This document shows, piece by piece, positions 1 to 11,010 of a stretch of 64,000 nt of DNA. Location of the stretch: NCBI RefSeq assembly GCF_050624435.1, contig NC_134546.1, forward strand, positions 11,927,001 through 11,991,000, given 5' to 3'. The DNA comes from Tenrec ecaudatus (Eukaryota; Chordata; Mammalia; Afrosoricida; Tenrecidae). Under the pieces are notes generated by a model. The model had not been told where the DNA came from. It searched no databases and saw nothing but the letters and a program-made list of their open reading frames with translations. Position 1 is the stretch's first letter. Each line of letters opens with the position of its first letter. A program made the translations under genes and the position numbers.

Positions 1-298
1 TTCTTTATGCCGTGTCTACTTTTTACACGGGCAGGGGTGATGGAAAACCCAGGCCTTGGTTCTCAAAGTGGCCCCCTTGCGCTTCAACACTTTCAAGAGG
101 TCTCGTGCAGCGGGTTTACCTCATGCAGTTGGGTACTTGATTTCTTGCCTGCTGGGTCCGGGAGCACTTGTGGAACCTAGCCAAGTAAAACTCTTGGCAA
201 TGCCAATCTTTCCCCCGCTGATGTTGCCCCTTGGTCCAGTGGTGAGGATTTTTGTTTTCCTTGCACTGAGTCTTGATCCATACTGAAGGAGGGGGTTC
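1..298 (-). mobile_element. RTE (BovB-like) LINE fragment
   Basis: The reverse strand reads as the downstream part of the RTE reverse transcriptase region, including the peptide TKILTTGPRGNI seen in related copies. The same block recurs at 49.9-50.7 kb in this window. The element is cut by the window edge and is full of stops, so it is a dead fragment. The right boundary is approximate. Confidence 0.75.
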
Positions 299-1680
299 GG
301 GGTGCTCATGATTGAGTGTTGTCCACAGACTGCTGCCTTTTGGACCCCCTCGCCCATCCTGTCTGCTGTATCCACGGCCCCACTTGGCCCCCTCCCCTCT
401 CCCATTTCCCCACCTCCTTCCACCAATTTCTCCAGCATCTTTGGGCATTCTATGGACCTCCCCTGGCCAGTCTCCTGACATTCCCCCTTGTCCCGCACCT
501 CTAGAAGGAGGACCCCCTGCCTGAGAATGATCCTGCAGCCAGTTAACCAGGGTCTCTTTGTGGTCTCCCATACCAGGTGGTCACTGGGGCCTCCCACGTA
601 CATTTGGGGTGGCTGGCCGAGGGAACCCTGAGCCCAGTCATGGCTGAGATCATAGTAAGAGCCACCTGAGATTTTTTAAAAAGTTGTCCAAGTGAAATGT
701 CAGAAAACTGTGGGTAAGAAATGTGTACTCATGCCAGCCCTCAAACTACGGTAGATGCCAGAGCAGCCTGTGAGCGATGCGAGCCACTAACTACTTAACC
801 AGCCCTCCGTCTGAGCAAACATAACAAGATTACGAGGTACACAAGTCCAGAGGTATTTATTGCATTCCCAGTGCTGTGTGACAGTCCTCTCATCCCGTTC
901 CAGCAAGTTGCCATCACCCTAAAAGAAGGTTTTACCCGTCAAGCAGCCACTCCCCAGTGCCCCAGCCGCCCCAGGCCTTAGAAACCACTCACCGACTTCT
1001 GTCTGAATGGACTGACTGGCTCTAGGGAATGCCTCCGGTGGGGAGCTTATACTTGCGGCCTTTTGTGGGGGCTTCTTTCACTCAGCATTCGTTTCTGAGG
1101 CTCATTCCTGTGGTAGCACTCACCTGGGTTTATGCCTTTCCATGGGTAGGAGCGATTCCAACATTAAGCTCTTCTGCCGTAAGGAAGAGACACAGCTATG
1201 ACCTTTTGTGTACCTATAGCTGCTATTGATTTCTAAAATTCCCCCCCCCCCCGATGGATTTTCATGTACATTTGGTGACACGGTCCCCATCTAACAGCTT
1301 CTACACCCACCGTTCACTGACACAGGTTACAGTCTTCACGTTGTGGCTACAGCCTCAGGAGCGCCAGCTGGGCAGGACTTCTTTTAGGGGGGCAAACACG
1401 GTGGTTTGCTCTGGGGAGATCCAAGGAGGCTTAAGAGTGGGGTGATGGTCAAAGGGGACTTCAATTGTGACAGACCCTGTTGATGGCCTGATAGTAGCCT
1501 CTCCTTGGATGACAACAAGTCAAATTTTGTTTGGGCATCAAAGGGCAGCACTGTGCCCAGGGATGCAGCCTGCCGGTGTTGAATCTTGCCCTGGCGAAGC
1601 ACAGCATGCTTTCGCTCTAGTGCTATCAGTAGTGTGACCAGCATAGGCATGTGACCTGGCCTGCTGGTGACTGCTGGGAA
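299..1680. other. Unassigned sequence
   Basis: No repeat family or exon was recognised. A run of 12 C lies at 1241-1252. Frames in both directions over the C/T-rich part (310-600) are low-complexity proline-rich reads with no family features. Confidence 0.4.
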
Positions 1681-2040
1681 GTAATTAAAAATCATTTTAT
1701 TGGAGGCTCGTATAACTCTTATCAGAATCCATCCACCCATCCATCCACCCACCCACCCACCCACCCATCCACCCACCCACCCACCCACCCATCCATCCAT
1801 CCATCCATCCATCCATCCATCCATCCATCCATCCATCCATCCATCGTGTCAAGCACATTTGTACATTTGTTGCCATCATCATTCTCAGAACATTTGCTGT
1901 CTACTGGAGCCTTTGGTATCAGCTCTCATTTTCTCCCTCCCTCCCCCATCTACTCTCCCCCGTGAACCCTTGATAATTGATTAACTGTTATTATTTTTTC
2001 ATGCCTTATGCTGGCCGATGTCTCCCTTCAGAGAGAGCAT
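1681..2040 (-). mobile_element. L1 3' UTR fragment, antisense
   Basis: The sequence starts with the antisense L1 3' end (cattttattggaggctcgta) and runs through the segments on catttgttgccatcatcatt and ccttgataattgatta to atgtctcccttcag. This is the tenrec-type L1 3' UTR seen again at 9.2, 22.8, 60.5 and 62.7 kb. A short tgggaag match on both sides may be a target-site duplication. The CCAT array at 1728-1844 expanded inside it. Confidence 0.8.
1728..1844. repeat. (CCAC/CCAT)n microsatellite
   Basis: The left half mixes CCAC and CCAT units; the right half is about 14 pure CCAT units (about 1789-1844). It sits exactly where intact L1 copies carry the short seed atccatacatcaattg, so it grew from L1 sequence. 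Tetranucleotides leave frames open, which explains the MDGW-type and IHPS-type repetitive open frames on both strands. Confidence 0.97.
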
Positions 2041-2969
2041 GGTGGGAAGAAGAGCTCTGCTTACTCCCTTTCCTTGCTGCATTGGGCTGTGTAGTTTGAG
2101 CATGGGATGCTCGGAGCTGTGGCAACAAAGCCAGGCGGGAGGATTGGAGGGACATCAATCAGCCCAGTGTCCTGGAATCTTTGCTGGATGACTTGACCCC
2201 AAGCCCTGTCTTCCAGATGTCCTGTTAGAATGAAACATATCCTAACAAATAGAGTCGCTTAATTGGAGTGAAACCATGACAGCTTTTAGGAGAATGTGTT
2301 CACGTGAGTAAAGGTTATTTCGTGAAGCTGCTCAGGTACCTAGCCTTCCTCTCCAGGACGGAGCTAGTCCACTGTCTGCAGGTTCCCTGAGAGTCTTCCT
2401 ATCCCTCTGGTCCTTTTGCTGCCGGACGAGCCATTTGGATGGAAGACACAGATGAACAAGCCTTTGGAATTCAAGCTCTTTCTCTCCTCAGGCTACTCTA
2501 CCTCCAGAGATACCTTCAGGCTGCCTTGCCCCCACCTCTGCCAGCCCCACCCCACCGATCTTGCACACAGCACTATCTACAGGGAAGGGTCTGCCATTTG
2601 ATAATAAACGCAGTCTGGAGAGACTGGAGGATGGTCAGTGTGGGCCTAAGGCCAAGTGCTCAGTCTGGGCAGGACTCTTAGGTTCAGCCTCTAGGCCTTT
2701 AGGTAGGAATGTTGTAGAGAGTGCGTACTAGGCTGACCCGTGGGTGGTTTGCCCTTCCTGGTGATTTCAGAGGATGCTTCTTAACCACTAGGACTTATTG
2801 CCTCCCCTGGAGGTCCTCTACAATCGGCTTTGTCTGGACAGCCACGGAGGGCATAAAAAATGGTCTTAATGAGGAGGACAAGAAGTGGGGTGGGTTTGCA
2901 TTTGCAGCAAGTCACCCTGGATGCTGGGAGACTCTTGGGAGAACGTGTGATAGATAGCGTGGAAGAAAA
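2041..2969. other. Unassigned sequence
   Basis: Apparently single-copy sequence with no recognised repeat, no paired splice signals around an open frame, and no RNA gene. Confidence 0.4.
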
Positions 2970-3176
2970 TTCAAAAACTCCCTGCCATTGAGTCGATGGG
3001 GACTCACAGTGACCCTACAAGACAGGGTAGAACCTTCCCTGTGCATTTCCGAGACGGTCACTGCTGATGGGAGTTGAAACACTCCCTGTCTTTCTCCCAC
3101 AGAGCGGCTGGTGGTTTTGAACAGTAGACCTAGCAGATCGCAGCCCAACTTGTACCCACTAGGCTGCCAGGGCCCT
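2970..3176 (-). mobile_element. AfroSINE
   Basis: Antisense AfroSINE: it opens with ctgccattgagtcgatgggg, passes through the tRNA-like core, and ends with aggctgccagggccct, the complement of the standard 5' start. The family is a tRNA-derived retroposon restricted to Afrotheria. Near full length. Confidence 0.88.
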
Positions 3177-3917
3177 CTGCATGGAGGAGAGGGTCTGAGA
3201 ATCCAGCTGGGGGCCTGCCTGGGGACAGAAGGATGGAGATGGGTGCGGATTGCTCCCATCCGATCTTTCCTAAGAGGGTGCTCGACAGATGGTGGCAGGA
3301 GAGTCTTCTGCAGTCTTCAAGGATGAGGCTGTCTACTCTTGGAAAGCTTTCCTGCCAGGGAGAGCCGGATAGGAGTCTGCATCGACTCCCTAGAAGTGGG
3401 TTTGCGTTTTGTGTAACAAGCATTTCTGTGAGGACATTTTGCAATCCAGTGCCAGGTTCATCAGCTCACTGCAGCTGGAGGCTCAGCACGGAGCTCAGCT
3501 GGCCCACCTGTGAGTGGCACCCCTCCCACTGCCCACCTGCCTCTTCCTCTTTGACCTTCCTCCCCCAACCAGCATGGACAAAAGATTCCAGGAGGCTGCA
3601 TTCCCGTTGTCAGGAAACCCGGGAGCGATGGGAAGGGAAGGAACTTTCCCCTCAGATGCCCGCCTGTTTCATTATGCATGCTTCCTGCCTCCTCGCTGTT
3701 TTTTGGAAAGGCTGAAAATAAACACTTTTGTAATCCTGCCTTGTAACTCACACTTTCCTGACAAGTTCCTCAAACAGGCAGCCACAGCGGCAGAGGGGTT
3801 TTGACGCCAGTCTGTGCGCAGGAAGCGCTCCATTCCGAATGAGCCAGGCCTTTGATCTCCCTGTCTCCAGACCAACAGAGAAGCCAAGACTGCTTACTCC
3901 ACAAATTCACTGCCAGC
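3177..3917. other. Unassigned sequence
   Basis: No recognised repeat. An AATAAA at about 3717 has no supporting gene structure. Confidence 0.35.
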
Positions 3918-3925
3918 CTCCGGAG

Positions 3926-4910
3926 CAGTGGTTCTCAACCTGTGGGTCGCAACCCCTTGGGGGTCCAATGAGCCTTCCACAGGGGTCGCCTAAGAGAAAC
4001 AGAAAACACTTATTTCTGATGGTCTTAGGAACTGAGACACCGCTCCTCTATCTGTCTCCAGGCGGGTCCTCCCATATGCAGATACGCCCACATAGGAGTA
4101 CCCATGCTACATCAGGCCTCAAGACAAGATTTCATTTTATTTGTCATTAGAAATAAATATTTCACAATATATAATTACCTGCTATTTTTGTGATGAATCA
4201 TTATGCTTTAATTAGGTTCAATTTGTAACAATGTGAGGTAGTTAGTTTATTGTGCCAACCTGGCTGATAAACACGTAGGGTTAATTGAAGGGCGGAGGGA
4301 TAAATGGCTCAGTGAGCCTCGCCTTTCTAGTTCTCGGGTCTCTTGCTTTCTGATGGTCGCACCAGGGTGCAGCTGTGTTAGCAGTTTCCTGCTTCAGCTG
4401 GCAAGGCTCACTTCTTGCAAGACATTCCCAAGGAGAAGTCACATGGACCTGCCCTGATGCAGCCCTGGGTGCTGGGGCACCCATGTGGAGACCATTGCCA
4501 GCGCTGAGACGCTTACACATTCACTGACTCGGCTTTCCTTCTGCAGTCGGCATCATTGCATCTGTTTTGTGAGATGGTTGTTGATTGGTGTCAGACATAT
4601 GGGTTAATGGGCTAATGTTGGACTTGTGGGCTTGGGCAGCACTGGGTTGGGATGTTTTCTTGATGTGCACTTAACCTTTATATAAAACTCTCTCTTATAC
4701 ATGAGTTTCTGTGCATTTGTTTCTCTAAAGTACCCAGACTAACACACAGTGAAAATACATCATGCCTATCAGATATTTGTATGATGATTCATAACAGTAG
4801 CAAAATTACAGTGATGAAATAGCAACAAAAATAATTTTATGGTTGGGGGTCACTACAACATGAGGAACTGTATGAAAGGGTCGCGGCATTTGGAAGGTTG
4901 AGAACCACTG
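3926..4910 (+). mobile_element. SPIN-type hAT transposon, split by an LTR
   Basis: Terminal inverted repeats cagtggttctcaacct / aggttgagaaccactg (16 bp) bound a non-autonomous element of about 467 bp once the LTR at 4234-4746 is removed. The body (gtgggtcgcaaccccttggg near the start, ttatggttgggggtcact near the end) matches what I know as SPIN. Flanking 8-mers ctccggag (3918-3925) and ctctagac (4911-4918) agree at 5 of 8 positions, and the right copy fits the SPIN target preference NTCTAGAN. No transposase is present; mobility needed an autonomous partner. Confidence 0.9.
4234..4746 (+). mobile_element. Solo ERV LTR (about 0.5-kb family)
   Basis: Starts TGAGGTAGTTAG, ends ACTAACACA (TG..CA), with a TATA-like box tttatataaaact near 4678 ahead of the end. 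The flanking 5-mers caatg (4229-4233) and cagtg (4747-4751) differ at one base, and removing LTR plus one copy restores continuous SPIN sequence. No internal retroviral sequence is present, so it is a solo LTR left by recombination. It has a somewhat different 5' third from the other copies in the window. Confidence 0.85.
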
Positions 4911-4974
4911 CTCTAGACCACAGAATCAGAACCGCTGGTTCCTTCCATTCGTTTTCCCAAGTAATACCAGAGAA

Positions 4975-5150
4975 TCATTGAAAAGGGAACCTGGAAGGGC
5001 CCATAGGGTGAGCAGTTTGAAACCACCAGCAGCTCCTCGGGAGAAAGATGAAGCTTTCATCTCCCCTGTAACAGAGTCTGGCAACCCCCCTGGGGCAGGT
5101 CTATCCTCACCTGTAGGGTCACGGTCAGTGTGAATGGACCGGATGCTCAT
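4975..5150 (+). mobile_element. AfroSINE, 5' truncated
   Basis: The core gcagtttgaaaccaccagca, then gggagaaagatgaagctttc, and a 3' part with gtcagtgtgaatggaccgga match the family. The first 50 bp are missing or too diverged to read. Confidence 0.75.
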
Positions 5151-6360
5151 GAGATTGATTTCATTTTATTCTTCATGCCCCAGGGGTGACTGGTTGGTGG
5201 TAAACGTAGGAATGAAATCCTGGACACCCTCTGCCTTCCTGATCGGGCACTTTCTACCAATCCACACCTTATTACGGTAATTTCCTGGATACAGTTATCT
5301 CTTTCATTTAACGTTTGATGTTGGCACCTTCCAAATCTACTCCAAAGTCGACAAAATAGTAAGTATCATGACCCCCGAGACCCAGACCTCAGTTTTAACC
5401 ATCATCAAGGTCGCGATGTTTTGTCTTCCTCAGTTCCTCCCTGTGATCGGAGGCTTTCTCCTCCAATGGGGCCATACATGCCTCAACAGAGAAAGCTCAA
5501 AATAAACAAGCGAACAGCTAAACACGACCACCATGCCATCGTCACACCCATCAAATTCACTTGAATTCCTGAGGGTCGTGTACGTGGCTCATGCTGTTTT
5601 TTCTCAGTGTGTCGAAGATGCCTTCTTTTTGCAGACTGTTTCAAGGAATCGTTTAAACAAGGTTCACACATTGCATTGTGTTGATTTATTTTTTTTGTTT
5701 TTTCCTTCAAATTGTAAACCCTGCCCCCTTCCCCCCATCCATTCCCAGGCCATATGTTTATTGCAGAAGACACTGTGTCACCAGTCCTTTAGAGTTTCTC
5801 ATGTGTGGAAGCTGGCTGAGCTTATCCTTCTGGTGCCCTTTGATGCCATTCTTCGCCTGGCAGCCTGTAAACTGGCTCTGCCATGCCGAGGACCAGCTCT
5901 CCAATGGGAGACAACGCTGCCTGCCAGGGGGACAGTTGACCCTGTCAGGAGAGATGCCTGATGACAGTTTGGAAGGTCACGGAAGGGTGGTGCCACGAGC
6001 ATCTCGAGGACAGGATTTGGGCTCAACATCCTGCAGTGTCCATAGGAGAGGCCCCACCACAGAGGCTTCTGGTCCCAAGTGCTGGTCGTGCTGAGACTGA
6101 GAAATCCTGACCAAGTGTCTTCCTCAGAGGTCTCTTGTGACATGGAGCCAATGATACATGATCCTTTCATTGCACATGGCTGATCTCTAGGTTATTAACC
6201 AAGGGGTTGGCAGTTTGTATTCACCCAGAGGCCCCATGGACAAGAGACTTAGCAGGCTGTTTCCGAGCAGTCATGGCCTTGAAAATCCTATGGGGCCATT
6301 CTAGTCTGTGACTCTCCGGGCTTGCATGCACTAGATTGATCAATGACAACGAAGACCAAC
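5151..6360. other. Unassigned sequence
   Basis: Part of 5320-5440 resembles an old L1 3' end, but the match is too weak to call. The rest looks single copy; open frames here have no family features. Confidence 0.35.
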
Positions 6361-6450
6361 ATATTATATGTATATGTGCATGTATATGGATATACATATA
6401 TGTATGTGTGTGCATATATGTGTGGATGTGTGTGTGTACACACACATATG
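6361..6450. repeat. AT/TG-rich alternating repeat
   Basis: Degenerate alternating purine-pyrimidine run of tatg, catg and tgtg units lying directly against the 3' end of the adjacent antisense RTE, so it may have grown from the RTE tail. Confidence 0.85.
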
Positions 6451-6451
6451 C

Positions 6452-6896
6452 TGTTGTTGTTAGGTGCCATTGAGTCAGCTCCAACCCACAGTGACCCTAT
6501 GTATGACATACTGTCCAGTCCTGTGCCATCCTCACCCTGTTCCTGTCTGAGTTCATTGCTGCAGCCACTGTACTGATCCATTTCATTGAGGGCAGTTCTC
6601 TTTTCCCACTGACCTGCTGGGCACCAAGCATGATGTCTTTCTCTGGGCTGTACTTCTTCCAAGACAGATTTGTTTATTCTTCGGCCAGTCCATGTGATCG
6701 CTAACCAACATCGTAATTCAGAGGCATCGATTCTTTGTCAGCCTTCCTTCTTCGGGGTGCAGCGTTCACGTACATCTGGGAGGTGTGGAAATGCCATGGC
6801 TTGAGTCAGGCACACCTTCGTTCTCAAAGTGACGTCCTTGCTGTGCACTTTAAATAGGTCTTATGCGGCAGGTTTCCTCAGTGACGTACATCATTT
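6452..6896 (-). mobile_element. RTE (BovB-like) 3' end
   Basis: Starts with the antisense RTE 3' terminus gttgttaggtgccattgagt and continues through the tail of the reverse transcriptase region. 5' truncated, as is usual for RTE. An AfroSINE abuts its right edge. Confidence 0.85.
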
Positions 6897-6897
6897 A

Positions 6898-7106
6898 CCA
6901 AAAGAACCAAACCCACAGAGTCAATTTCAACTCAGCAGGGCCTCCTAGGACAAACTAGAGCTGCCCCTGTGGGTTTCTGAGACGGTAAATCTTTATGGGA
7001 GCAGAGAGCCTCATCTCTCTCCTTTGGAGTGACTGGTGGGTTCAAACAGCTGACCTTGTTGTCCGCAGTCCAACAGCTAATCCACCACGCCACCAGGGTT
7101 CCTCCA
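6898..7106 (-). mobile_element. AfroSINE
   Basis: Antisense copy with core tggtgggttcaaacagctga and 5' end complement ccaccacgccaccagggttc. Near full length, lying next to or inside the RTE at 6452-6896. Confidence 0.85.
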
Positions 7107-8572
7107 GGGCTCCTTAAGATGTCACAAACATAAGTCTATATCTCTATCTGCCTTTCTGTCTGTCTAGCAAGAGAGCGATCTACTTCATGTTATTGACTCA
7201 TTCAGTTGTGAGAGTCTGACAAGTCTTGACTCTGTAGGTCAGGGAGGAATAAGGGAAAGTTCTAGCCAAAGAATGATTTGAAGTTTGGAGACTGCTCACA
7301 CCCCAGAAACAGGACTTTTTTTTGGCTTTCGAATCCCTCAGCCGATTGATTCATTACAGTTGATCAGATTCCATTATGGCAGGTAGTCTGCTCTATCCAA
7401 GGGCAAGTGAGTTCATCACATCAACCGTTCCTTATCAGGAACTAGGCCAGGGCCTGGTGGAACCACTGGGAGCTTTGACCTCCCCAAGTCGACACATGAA
7501 ATTAGTCATTGCATCTAGAAACGTGGTTCAATTCAAGTTCTTTAGTTTGATTGCAGGAACCTTTCAGAGGCACAGCTGTGCCTTCCCTGTGACATGAGGA
7601 GAACACACCGTCTGGTGGTAAGATGATGTTTGGGTTAGTCATTGGATCCGGGTACAGTCAGTGTGGCATCTCCATTCTAAATGTCCCCATTAATACAGGG
7701 CTCTTATTGTTCAAAGTGGGACATTTGGAGAGTGCAAGGGAGAGCCATGAATAGGACAAAGACAGGGATGACTGGCCAACTTCAACCTGTGCTCATCCTC
7801 CATACTGACATTTCAATGACTTTATTTATCTCCAATTCCTCCCCCCATGGTTATTCAGTCTTCATGTAAGTCCGTGGGCACATAATTGAAAGAAGAACAG
7901 TTCTAGACTTGTTGCAACACTAATTCCCTCCTCCTTCCTCATTTTCTTCCTCCAGTTCTTTTAGGAGCTTCTGTTAATGTTTACTTTCACATCCCCAAAC
8001 AATGTGCTTAAACTGCTCCCTCTTGATCTCTCTGCTTTGAGTCTTTTCTGAGAATGGGATTCTTTCTCTCTGCAGCTAAAGGTCCCCGTCCTCCCAGCCT
8101 AGCCTATTCTCCCCAACCTTCATGCTCTCAAAATACTTACGCTCTAATTTGGGTTGTCTGCTCAGATTTAAGAGCGGGGTATTCAAAGCTAATGATCTTG
8201 CGAGTCAGGCTGCTGGCGTCTGGGCTTCACTGTGGGGTTATCTGGCTGAGCTGTTTCTCTAGGGAACTCCCAGTATCAGATTGCTAAAGCCTTTCTTCTT
8301 GGCTGATAAGGTTGTTCCGACATGACCCTTACTGTTTTGTGCCTGGAGGATACAAGTATAGGTCTGGCTGCCCAGGATTCTGGGAACGCTGGGAGACCAG
8401 AGGATTGAGTGTCAGCAGTTTTGTATGTAGACTTTCACTTAATCACTTGTGTCCATCATAATTCTCTTGCTATCAACTGGGTCTGGTGTTTTCAAGTCCA
8501 GAGAACCTCCAGAGAAGTGCCCCCTCCTCCCCCCTGGTCCCCCCCCCACCCCATGAATAACTGAAACCGTGG
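7107..8572. other. Unassigned sequence
   Basis: No recognised repeat or gene. A C-rich run (8510-8552) precedes the next L1 fragment. Confidence 0.35.
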
Positions 8573-8805
8573 GGGAAGGGAGACAGTGTTTGTTGTAAGC
8601 TATGAAAATAATAATTTATCAAGGACTCACAAGGGTGGGAGGTGGAGGGAGGGAAAAAAGAGGAGCTGATACCCAGGGCTCAAATAGAAGGTAAATGTTT
8701 AGAAAATGATGGTAACATATGTAGAAATGTGCTTGATACAATTGATGTCTGGATTGTGATAAGAGCTGCGAGAGCCCCCAGGAAAATGATCTTTTAACTA
8801 CAAAA
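8573..8805 (+). mobile_element. L1 3' end, sense
   Basis: Reads as the reverse complement of the antisense L1 ends elsewhere: aagggagacagtg, aataataatttatcaaggac, then ttgtgataagagctgcgaga and an A-rich tail with aagaagaagaaa. Strongly 5' truncated. Confidence 0.8.
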
Positions 8806-8934
8806 AGAAGAAGAAATGTTAAGTCTAATGGTAAGATTGTGGAAAGGTGGTCTCCCAGTTGCACACAGTTAGGGAAAGAAATGAAAGATCAAACTATTAT
8901 TATTACCATTTAAGCACAACTTTATTGAGACATA

Positions 8935-9120
8935 CAAACCCAAACCAAACTCACTGCCATTGAATCAATTCTGTCCCATAGAGAACCTCTAGGACAAAGT
9001 CAAATTGCCCCTTTGGGTTTCTGAGTCTCATCTTTCTCCCAAGGAGCAGTGGGTGGGTTTGAACTGCTGGCCTTATGGTTTGCAGCCCAACTCGTAACCC
9101 ACTATGCCACCAGCGCTCCT
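8935..9120 (-). mobile_element. AfroSINE with target-site duplication
   Basis: Antisense AfroSINE (aactcactgccattgaatca to actatgccaccagcgctc). Flanks tttattgagacata (8921-8934) and tttattgaagcata (9121-9134) agree at 12 of 14 positions and are the duplicated target in the old L1. Confidence 0.88.
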
Positions 9121-9176
9121 TTTATTGAAGCATAAAATAGATGCCACTTATTTAAAATGTAAATTTGACAAGTTTT

Positions 9177-10251
9177 TTAAAAAAATTAATCATTTTATTG
9201 GGAGTCTTATAAATCTTACAACAATCCATCTTTCAGTTGTATTAAGAACACTTGTACATATGTTGCCATCATCATTTTCAAAACATTTTCTTTCTACTTG
9301 AGCCCTTGGTATCAGCTCCTCTTTTTTCCCTCTCCCTCGTTCACCCTTCTACCTTTGATCAATTACATATTATTATTAATTTTTGTCTTACACTGTCCGC
9401 TGTCTCCCTTCACCCACATTTCTGTTATTTGTTCCCCTGGGGGTTGGGTGGGCTATATATCCAACCTTGCGATGGATGCCTCCTCTCTCCTCCTTTCCCC
9501 ACCCTGCCTCCACCATCCCTCTGCCCTCATGATAGCGCTCCTTCCACTACTGATCCTGAGGGCATTATGTGTCCTGAATTCCATATGCCAGAGCTCTTAT
9601 CTGTACCAAGGTGCGTACTCTGGTCTAGCTGGATTTGTGAGTTAGTACTGGACCATGGTAGTGGGAGTGGGGGGAGAATAGTTCAGGAACTAGAAGAAAG
9701 GTGTGTGTTTCATCGGTGCTATTCTGCACCCTGGTTGAATCATCCTTGTAACCCTTCTGTGGGGGGATGTCCAATTGTCTATGGATGAATTTGGGGTCTT
9801 CACTCCAACCCTCTCTTTCACATCGATATAATTGTTTGTTTGGGATCTTTTGATACCTGATCCCATCAACACCTCATGATCACACAGGATGGTGTGCTTC
9901 TTCCTTGTGGGTTTATTTGCTTCCCAGTTAGATGGCTGCTTGTTTAACTTCAAGCCTTTAAGACCCCACATGTTATCTATTTTCATAACCGGGTACCATC
10001 ACCTTTCTTTTTTTTAGTTATATATAAAATAAACTTTATTCGTACAAATTAAACTTTTTAAAAACCCCACAGGATTTATGTGCTTACCAGGGATCCTCTT
10101 ACTTTTTACCATCACCTTTCTTTACCACATTTACTTATGCACCCATTTTGTCTTTAGTGATCTTGTTGGGAAGGTGCGTATCAAAAAGTGCCAGGTTACT
10201 AGAACAAAGTGTTCTTGTGAATAGGAAGGCCTTGAGTAGTGGAGGTCCATC
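9177..10251 (-). mobile_element. Young L1, 5' truncated, 14-bp target duplication
   Basis: Antisense L1 3' UTR of about 1 kb. Flanking atttgacaagtttt at 9163-9176 and 10252-10265 is a perfect 14-bp target-site duplication. It carries the afrotherian L1 signature agatggctgcttg and cctttaagacccc (about 9930-9970). A further retrocopy is inserted at 10011-10106. No part of ORF2 is included, so this L1 has a 3' UTR of at least 950 bp. Confidence 0.9.
10011..10106 (-). pseudogene. Truncated retrocopy of an mRNA 3' end
   Basis: A 96-bp insertion flanked by a perfect 17-bp duplication, taccatcacctttcttt (9994-10010 and 10107-10123). Read on the reverse strand it contains AATAAA (10040-10035), then about 19 bases, then an A run, the layout of a polyadenylated 3' end. 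The sequence is not L1, SINE or RTE that I recognise. The simplest reading is a severely 5'-truncated processed pseudogene made by L1 machinery. The parent gene is not identified. Confidence 0.75.
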
Positions 10252-10274
10252 ATTTGACAAGTTTTGACACATGG

Positions 10275-10509
10275 GTACCCACCACTGCTGTTGAGTCATT
10301 TCTGACTGTCATCAACCCTGGTGGACAGAGTAGAATTGCTTCCTAGACATGCTGACACCACATGTCTGTTTGGTTTTTTTTTTTGAGACTGTAAGTCTTT
10401 ATGGGAACCTATAGCCTCACTTTTCTCCCAAGGAGCTGCTGGTGAATTTGAGCCACCAGTCTTGAAGTTAGCAGCCCAATGCGTAACTCATGGTACCACC
10501 AGGCTCCTT
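10275..10509 (-). mobile_element. AfroSINE
   Basis: Antisense copy (ccaccactgctgttgagtca to ggtaccaccaggctcctt), with a T-rich expansion near 10375 inside the body. Confidence 0.82.
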
Positions 10510-10542
10510 GAAATATGTATTACCCGCCGCCCCCCCCCCCCC

Positions 10543-10742
10543 CATCAAACTCACTGCCAGCAAGCCATTTATGTCTCATAGTGTGAGCCTATAGGACAGG
10601 GTAGAACTGCCTCAATGGTTTTCTGAGACTGTAACTGCTTATGAGAGTAGAAAGCCTTGTCTTTCATCCGCGGAGTGGCTGGTGGTTTCAAACTGCTGAA
10701 CTTTTGATTAGCAGCCCAACCTGGAATCCACTACATGCCCCC
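10543..10742 (-). mobile_element. AfroSINE with long C run at its tail
   Basis: Antisense copy (catcaaactcactgccagca to ccaacctggaatccac). The 3' tail side (left) carries a run of 14 C at about 10530-10543, where an A-rich tail would be expected. Confidence 0.8.
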
Positions 10743-10914
10743 GGAAGGGTTCTCTTGACATAAGTCTACACCCATGGAATCATCACCATGATTGGGGTGA
10801 TCAGCATATTCATGTTACTATAGATGCCTGAGGGCCCCTGGATGTTGACAACGTTTACGCTCAGGAACACTACCTGCCCAGAGGTGCCTTGGGAGGAAGT
10901 AGTCTGGCACTTAC

Positions 10915-11010
10915 CTTCTGAAGGATCACAGACTGCAAACCTCCCTGGAGCACCGTGAGGTCACTGTGAGTTCAAATACACTCGATGCCAACTAGCAGCA
11001 CCGACGAAGA
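10915..11010 (+). mobile_element. AfroSINE 3' remnant
   Basis: Weak match to the 3' half of the SINE, ending ctcgatgccaactagcagca. Diverged; boundaries uncertain. Confidence 0.35.

Larger units (their letters stand above)
8905..10900 (-). mobile_element. Old L1 3' end hosting four insertions
   Basis: An ancient antisense L1 3' end survives as pieces: 8905-8934, 9121-9176, 10266-10274 and about 10743-10840. Joined in order they follow the familiar pattern of actttattgagacat, atttgacaagttttgacac and caccatgattgggg. Two target-site duplications inside it are explained only if this was one continuous sequence before the AfroSINEs and younger L1 landed. Confidence 0.6.

Noticed and set aside
1384..1965. 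Repetitive open frames with MDGW, IHPS and THPP units
   Set aside because: They are products of the CCAT/CCAC microsatellite and occur on both strands in several frames.
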